Assembly (NCBI GenBank): GCA_965222335.1
Contig: OZ244944.1
Location: 372,001-436,000, forward strand
Source: G965222335 sp965222335
Lineage (GTDB): Bacteria; Pseudomonadota; Gammaproteobacteria; Pseudomonadales; Halieaceae
Direction: 5' to 3'
DNA: 64,000 nucleotides
Positions 59,926 through 64,000 of the stretch are shown here, one piece after another; position 1 is the stretch's first letter; each line of letters starts with the position of its first letter. Below the pieces are notes generated by a model, which saw nothing but the letters and a program-made list of their open reading frames with translations, ran no database searches and was not told where the DNA came from. Both the position numbers and the translations under genes were made by a program.

Positions 59926-60932
59926 GGTCGCTCCGGCAAGCCGTGCAGGGCCAGGGCACGCAAGACCGCATCCCGCTGTCCGTCACCGGTAGCCGGTGGC
60001 AGCTCCCGGCCGGGCAGGCGCAGGCCAAACTCCTCCTGGCGGGCTGCCAGGGTCAAGGCCCAGTAGCACAGGTGCGACAGGCGCTGTTCCGTGGGCAGCC
60101 CGGCAAAGGCCTCCCAGTCGAGCCACACGCTGCGGCTGGCGTAGGCGCTGTACAGCTTGCTCTGCAGGGGCTGGCCCTTGGCGTGACCCTTCCAGTGCAC
60201 CTGGCGCAGGGAGTCCCCTTCCCGATAGTCCCGCAGGCCGTAGAAATCGTCAGGGCCCCTGATCGCGACCGCGTGTCCCTCGGGCTGGTCACCCTCCACG
60301 CCCGGCGGGGCATCCGTGGGCAGGGGGCGCGGATAGACCAGGGCCCACAGGTCCAGGTCTACCCAGGTCCAGCAGCGCAGCAGCCCCAGGGGGTAAGTGG
60401 ACTCGATCAGCAGTCGCCCCGGGTTGTACCAGCCACGGGCACCCACCGGGCAATGCAGGCGGACTTCCTCGCTATCCTCTTGCACCAGATTGACGCTGAC
60501 CTCGGTACTGTCGGGCCACCCCACACGAAGGGCGTAGCGCTCCCGGATCCCGGGCCGTTCCAGGCGCAGGGTAAACTCGGATTGCTGCCCCGGGTATGCG
60601 GGGCGCGCGTGCATGGCGTGCACGGTTATCCCCGCGAGGTTGGCGTAGGTGTGCAGAATGCCGATGATAAACAGGGTCGCGAGGAGGAAGGTCAGGGCGT
60701 AGCTGAGGTTGTTCTGGTAATTGATCGCGGTAAGCAGCATCACCAGCAGGCACAGCCCGAAGAAAAACCCCACCCGCGAGGGCATGATAAAAATACGCCG
60801 CTGATCCAGGGTGACGCTGCGCGCGGGAGGAATACGCCGGTTGAGCCATGCACTGAAGCGCTTTTGCAGTCCGCGGCGCCAGGGGGCAGGCGCGGCGGGT
60901 GACGGGCTTACGGCCTCAGGGTTTGACGACAT
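59922..60932 (-). CDS. DUF58 domain membrane protein
   Basis: A 336-residue protein with two helices near residues 50-95 (RVGFFFGLCLLVMLLTAI and LSYALTFLLATLFIIGIL). A VWA-like DUF58 domain follows with GLRDYREGDSLRQVHWKGHAKGQPL, the defining (R)xYxxGDxxRxIHW motif. DUF58 proteins are the usual membrane partner of MoxR ATPases. I chose the ATG at 60932 (MSSNPEAV), which overlaps the end of the MoxR gene by 17 bp in another frame; ATG 60938 is possible. It is translationally linked to tgpA. Confidence 0.9.
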   Translation of the reverse strand: MSSNPEAVSPSPAAPAPWRRGLQKRFSAWLNRRIPPARSVTLDQRRIFIMPSRVGFFFGLCLLVMLLTAINYQNNLSYALTFLLATLFIIGILHTYANLAGITVHAMHARPAYPGQQSEFTLRLERPGIRERYALRVGWPDSTEVSVNLVQEDSEEVRLHCPVGARGWYNPGRLLIESTYPLGLLRCWTWVDLDLWALVYPRPLPTDAPPGVEGDQPEGHAVAIRGPDDFYGLRDYREGDSLRQVHWKGHAKGQPLQSKLYSAYASRSVWLDWEAFAGLPTEQRLSHLCYWALTLAARQEEFGLRLPGRELPPATGDGQRDAVLRALALHGLPERP

Positions 60933-61851
60933 CCACATCGCGCTGCATCTGCGCCACCAGGGCGGCGCTGTCACCGGCGTACTCGCCGCTCGGTACCAGG
61001 CGGTGCGTTGCCACCGAAGGCAGCACCGCCTGCAGGTCCTCGGGCACCACGTGACTGCGATTCTGCATCACCGCCCAGGTGCGCGCCGAATCGAGCAGCG
61101 CCAGGGCGCCGCGGGGGGACAGGCCCACCGCGAACTGCGGTGACTCGCGGGTATAGGCGACCAGCCGCTGCAGGTAGTCCAGCAGGTTGTCCGAGGCGTG
61201 GACCCGGGTGACCGCCTCGCGAATCATCGCCAGTTCCTCATCGCTGATGCACTGCGCCAAGCGCGCCCCGCTGCCGCCACCGAGGGCCTCGCGCTGGAAC
61301 ATTTCGCGCTCTGCCCGCGGGTGTGGGTAACCCAGTTCCAGCCGCATCAGGAAGCGGTCCAGCTGCGACTCCGGTAGCGGGTAGGTACCGGACTGGTCAA
61401 TCGGGTTCTGGGTGGCGATGACAAAAAAGGGGACCGGGAGCTTGCGGGTCTCTCCCTCCACCGTCACCTGGCCCTCGGCCATGGCCTCCAGCAGCGCGCT
61501 CTGGGTGCGCGGCGTGGTGCGGTTGATCTCGTCGGCGAGCAATAGCTGGGTGAAGATCGGGCCCGGGTGAAAACTGAAGCTGGCATCGTTGCGATTGTAG
61601 ACCGACACCCCCAGGATATCCGCCGGCAGCAGGTCGCTGGTGAACTGTACCCGTTTGTAGGACAGGCCCAGCACATCTGCCAGGGCGTGTGAGAGCGTGG
61701 TTTTGCCCATCCCCGGCAGGTCCTCAATCAGCAGGTGCCCGCGGGCGAACAGACAGCACAGCGCGAGGCGGATCTGCGGCTCCTTGCCCAGCAGCACGCG
61801 TCCGACCTGCTCTACTGCTGTGTCTATAACGCCCTGAATCTGCATCGCCAT
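60916..61851 (-). CDS. MoxR-family AAA+ ATPase
   Basis: A 311-residue ATPase. Walker A DLPGMGKTTLSHALA is at about residues 41-55, Walker B is LLLADEINRTTPRTQSALLEAM, and sensor 1 is FVIATQNPIDQSGTYPLPESQLDRFLMRL. The MoxR insert and lid domain follow (PEDLQAVLPSVATHRL). It should form a hexamer that works with the DUF58 protein encoded immediately downstream. ATG 61851 is used here; ATG 61845, with AGGA at 5-nt spacing, may be the true start. It is the first gene of the MoxR-DUF58-TgpA operon. Confidence 0.93.
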   Translation of the reverse strand: MAMQIQGVIDTAVEQVGRVLLGKEPQIRLALCCLFARGHLLIEDLPGMGKTTLSHALADVLGLSYKRVQFTSDLLPADILGVSVYNRNDASFSFHPGPIFTQLLLADEINRTTPRTQSALLEAMAEGQVTVEGETRKLPVPFFVIATQNPIDQSGTYPLPESQLDRFLMRLELGYPHPRAEREMFQREALGGGSGARLAQCISDEELAMIREAVTRVHASDNLLDYLQRLVAYTRESPQFAVGLSPRGALALLDSARTWAVMQNRSHVVPEDLQAVLPSVATHRLVPSGEYAGDSAALVAQMQRDVDVVKP

Positions 61852-61881
61852 CCTGTGCGGGAAACCGCTCCGTGAAATGAA

Positions 61882-63090
61882 CTATCGGGCCAGCGCTGCC
61901 AGCCCCCGCTCCAGATCGCCCTGGATGTCCTCGATATCCTCCAGCCCCACGGCGACCCGGATCAGGTTGTCGTGAATGCCGGCTTCCCGGCGCTGACCCT
62001 CGGTCAGGCGGCTGTGGGTCGTGGTCGCCGGATGCACGATGGTGGTCTTGGCGTCGCCCAGGTTGGCGGTCACCGAGAGGATGCGGGTAGCGTCGATCAC
62101 ATCCCAGGCGGCCTGGCGATCGCCGCGCACCTGGAAGGACAGCACACCGCCAAAAAAGCCGCGCTGCTGGCGCGCCGCCAGTGCGTGTCCGGGGTGCTCT
62201 TCCAGACCGGCGTAGTAGACTTTCTCCACCGCCGGCTGCGCCTGCAACCAGCGCGCCAGGGCCAGGGCGGAGCGGCTGTGGGCCTCCATGCGCAGGCGCA
62301 GCGTCTCCAGCCCCTTGAGGAAGACCCAGGCGTTAAAGGCGCTCATGGTGGGGCCGCAGGTGCGCAGGAAGGCGACTACCTCGGCCATGTGGGCCTCGCT
62401 GCCGACGACGGCACCGCCGACGCAGCGGCCCTGCCCGTCCAGGTACTTGGTCGCCGAGTGAATCACGATATCCGCGCCCAGGGCCAGCGGCGTCTGCAGC
62501 GCCGGGGTGCAGAAGCAGTTGTCGACCACCAGCAGGCTGCCACTGTCTTTTGCCATTTGCGCGAAAGCAGCCAGATCCGCCACCTCACACAGCGGGTTGG
62601 AGGGCGTTTCCATGAACAGCATTACCGTCTCATCGCGCAGCGCAGCACGCCAGGCGTCGAGATCCAGCAGGGGCACAAAAGTCACCCTGACACCGAAATT
62701 GGCGAGGTACTTGCCAAACAGGTTGGTCGTGGTCCCGAATACATCCCGGGAGCAGATCACGTGATCGCCCGCCTTGAGCAGCGCCATGCAGGTGCTGAGA
62801 ATGGCCGCCATACCCGACGCCGTCCCGACCGCGAGTTCGCCGCCTTCCAGCGCGGCAATACGCTCTTCGAAGCTGCGCACCGTGGGATTGGTGTAGCGTG
62901 AGTACACGTTGCCGGGAACGTCACCGGCAAAGCGGGCGGCAGCGTCCGCCGCGGAGTCGAATATGTAGCTGGAGGTCAGGAACATCGGCTCGGCGTGTTC
63001 GCCTTCAGCGGTGCGCCGAATACCCGCGCGCACCGCGAGGGTATCGAGGCGGGCGCCTTCCAGAGGGTTGTTGTCGTCGCTATCGCTCAT
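61882..63090 (-). CDS. metZ: O-succinylhomoserine sulfhydrylase
   Basis: A 402-residue Cys/Met-metabolism PLP enzyme. It makes homocysteine from O-succinylhomoserine and sulfide. Motifs are YSRYTNPTVRSFEERIAALEG, SGMAAILSTCMALLKAGDH, ETPSNPLCEVADL, the PLP lysine in VIHSATKYLDGQGRCVGG, and FNAWVFLKGLETLRLRMEAH. The placement 6 bp after purF is the standard Pseudomonas-like arrangement for metZ and separates it from metB or mgl homologues. Confidence 0.94.
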   Translation of the reverse strand: MSDSDDNNPLEGARLDTLAVRAGIRRTAEGEHAEPMFLTSSYIFDSAADAAARFAGDVPGNVYSRYTNPTVRSFEERIAALEGGELAVGTASGMAAILSTCMALLKAGDHVICSRDVFGTTTNLFGKYLANFGVRVTFVPLLDLDAWRAALRDETVMLFMETPSNPLCEVADLAAFAQMAKDSGSLLVVDNCFCTPALQTPLALGADIVIHSATKYLDGQGRCVGGAVVGSEAHMAEVVAFLRTCGPTMSAFNAWVFLKGLETLRLRMEAHSRSALALARWLQAQPAVEKVYYAGLEEHPGHALAARQQRGFFGGVLSFQVRGDRQAAWDVIDATRILSVTANLGDAKTTIVHPATTTHSRLTEGQRREAGIHDNLIRVAVGLEDIEDIQGDLERGLAALAR

Positions 63091-63096
63091 GAATGG

Positions 63097-64000
63097 TCAG
63101 CTGGCGTCGTTGTGCAAACCCACGACCGCCCCCTCCTCCTGGATGCGCGCGCGACTGATGGACTGCGCCTCGTCGTTGCGCAGGGACTCGATGTGGTCGA
63201 GGTAGCCCTGATCCACGTCACCGGTGATGTAGCTACCGTCGAACACCGAGCAATCGAAGCCCGCCGCGGTCGCATTACCCTCACGCGAGCACTGCACCAG
63301 GTCTTGCAGGTCCTGGTACACCAGCCAGTCGGAGCCGATCAGCTGGCTGATCTCATCCACGCTGCGCCCATGGGCAATCAGTTCGCTGGCCGAGGGCATG
63401 TCGATGCCGTAGACATTGGGAAAGCGGACCGGCGGCGCCGCGGAGGCGAAGTACACCTTGCGTGCCCCGGCATCACGGGCCATCTGAATAATCTGGCGGC
63501 AGGTGGTACCGCGCACGATCGAGTCATCCACCAGCATCACGTTCTTGCCCTCGAATTCCAGCGGTACCGGGTTGAGCTTCTGCCGCACCGACTTCTTGCG
63601 CTGGCTCTGGCCGGGCATGATGAAGGTACGCCCGATATAGCGGTTTTTCATGAAGCCCTCGCGGAACTTCAGGCCCAGCTCCGTGGCCATGGACTGGGCA
63701 GCGATGCGGCTGGTATCGGGAATCGGGATGATCACGTCGATGTCGTGGTCCGGCCACTCGCGCTGGATCTTACGCGCCAGGGACTCGCCCTGGCGCATGC
63801 GTGTCTTGTACACCGAGATGCCGTCGATCATGGAGTCCGGACGGGCAAAGTAGACGTGCTCGAAAATGCAGGGATGCAGCGAGGCCGCCTCCGCGCACTG
63901 GCGCCGGTGCAGTTCCCCGTGGCGGTCGATGAAGACCCCCTCCCCCGGTGCCACGTCGTCGATCAGGGTGAAGCCCAGCACGTCCAGGGCCACACTCTCC
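63097..64000 (-). CDS. purF: Amidophosphoribosyltransferase, C-terminal 300 residues (cut by window edge)
   Basis: The frame enters from the right edge (first complete codon GAG at 63999) and ends at TGA 63097, so the N-terminal glutaminase domain lies outside. The visible part is the PRPP-transferase domain: IPDTSRIAAQSMATELGLKF, RTFIMPGQSQRKKSVRQKLNP and the PRPP loop VMLVDDSIVRGTTCRQIIQ. It catalyses the first step of purine synthesis. metZ follows 6 bp downstream. Confidence 0.97.
   Translation of the reverse strand, partial: ESVALDVLGFTLIDDVAPGEGVFIDRHGELHRRQCAEAASLHPCIFEHVYFARPDSMIDGISVYKTRMRQGESLARKIQREWPDHDIDVIIPIPDTSRIAAQSMATELGLKFREGFMKNRYIGRTFIMPGQSQRKKSVRQKLNPVPLEFEGKNVMLVDDSIVRGTTCRQIIQMARDAGARKVYFASAAPPVRFPNVYGIDMPSASELIAHGRSVDEISQLIGSDWLVYQDLQDLVQCSREGNATAAGFDCSVFDGSYITGDVDQGYLDHIESLRNDEAQSISRARIQEEGAVVGLHNDAS

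Overview
The window is a 64 kb stretch of a high-GC chromosome that is almost entirely coding. Gene content and order point to a gammaproteobacterium of the marine Halieaceae (OM60/NOR5) or a nearby Cellvibrionales/Pseudomonadales lineage. The clues are dnaX-ybaB-recR-rnd-ycgL-ycgN on one strand, purF next to metZ, the prkA-yeaH-spoVR operon, the MoxR-DUF58-TgpA cluster and a B-type aconitase. The placement is inferred from content and not from a database comparison.

Layout. 1-2.4 kb: 5' part of topA (cut by the left edge), a small membrane protein, a universal stress protein and a glutaredoxin-like protein. 2.4-5.3 kb: IclR regulator, TrmH-family RNA methyltransferase and a membrane-anchored MDR oxidoreductase. 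5.3-13.8 kb: one long minus-strand directon, read as dnaX, ybaB, recR, rnd, ycgL, ycgN, then a small membrane protein, a membrane VWA protein, a MoxR-type ATPase and a CoxE-like VWA protein. The 4.5S SRP RNA gene lies just upstream of dnaX. dnaX carries a textbook -1 frameshift signal that would also yield a short gamma subunit. 14-19 kb: an RND efflux adaptor/permease/TetR operon whose promoter overlaps a likely TetR operator, then a TruC-like pseudouridine synthase. 19.7-23.1 kb: PQQ-type sugar dehydrogenase lipoprotein, glycerophosphodiesterase lipoprotein and a PilZ-type protein.

23.1-25.8 kb is the only region that looks accessory: a REP-like inverted repeat, two orphan secreted proteins and a complete IS481-family element. 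It abuts the 3' end of a tRNA-Arg gene in a tRNA-Pro/His/Arg operon (25.8-26.2 kb) that has a clear sigma-70 promoter. 26.3-31.7 kb holds housekeeping genes (folD, cysS, glnS, ppiB, lpxH). 31.7-36.6 kb: miaE, a DUF1289 protein, acnB, a secreted histidine phosphatase and a small membrane protein. 36.5-47.2 kb is a mixed metabolic and envelope region: BASS transporter, FAD oxidoreductase, a very large met-zincin lipoprotein, zinc alcohol dehydrogenase, SDR, AGCS symporter and a phospholipase D/cardiolipin synthase lipoprotein.

47.3-52.0 kb: the prkA-yeaH-spoVR stress operon. 52.2-56.6 kb: a polyamine block (speA, carboxynorspermidine dehydrogenase, carboxynorspermidine decarboxylase) that would make spermidine or norspermidine by the carboxy-polyamine route. 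56.8-57.9 kb: a GNAT-C39 peptidase fusion. 57.9-61.9 kb: MoxR-DUF58-TgpA. 61.9-64 kb: metZ and the 3' part of purF (cut by the right edge).

I see no CRISPR array, prophage, restriction or defence system, or biosynthetic cluster. The most interesting signals are regulatory: the dnaX frameshift site, a hairpin that hides the ribosome binding site and start codon of the IS481 transposase, the doubled right end of that element, and the operator/promoter overlap of the RND operon. The window also holds three separate gene groups that pair a MoxR-type or PrkA ATPase with VWA-type or DUF58 partners.
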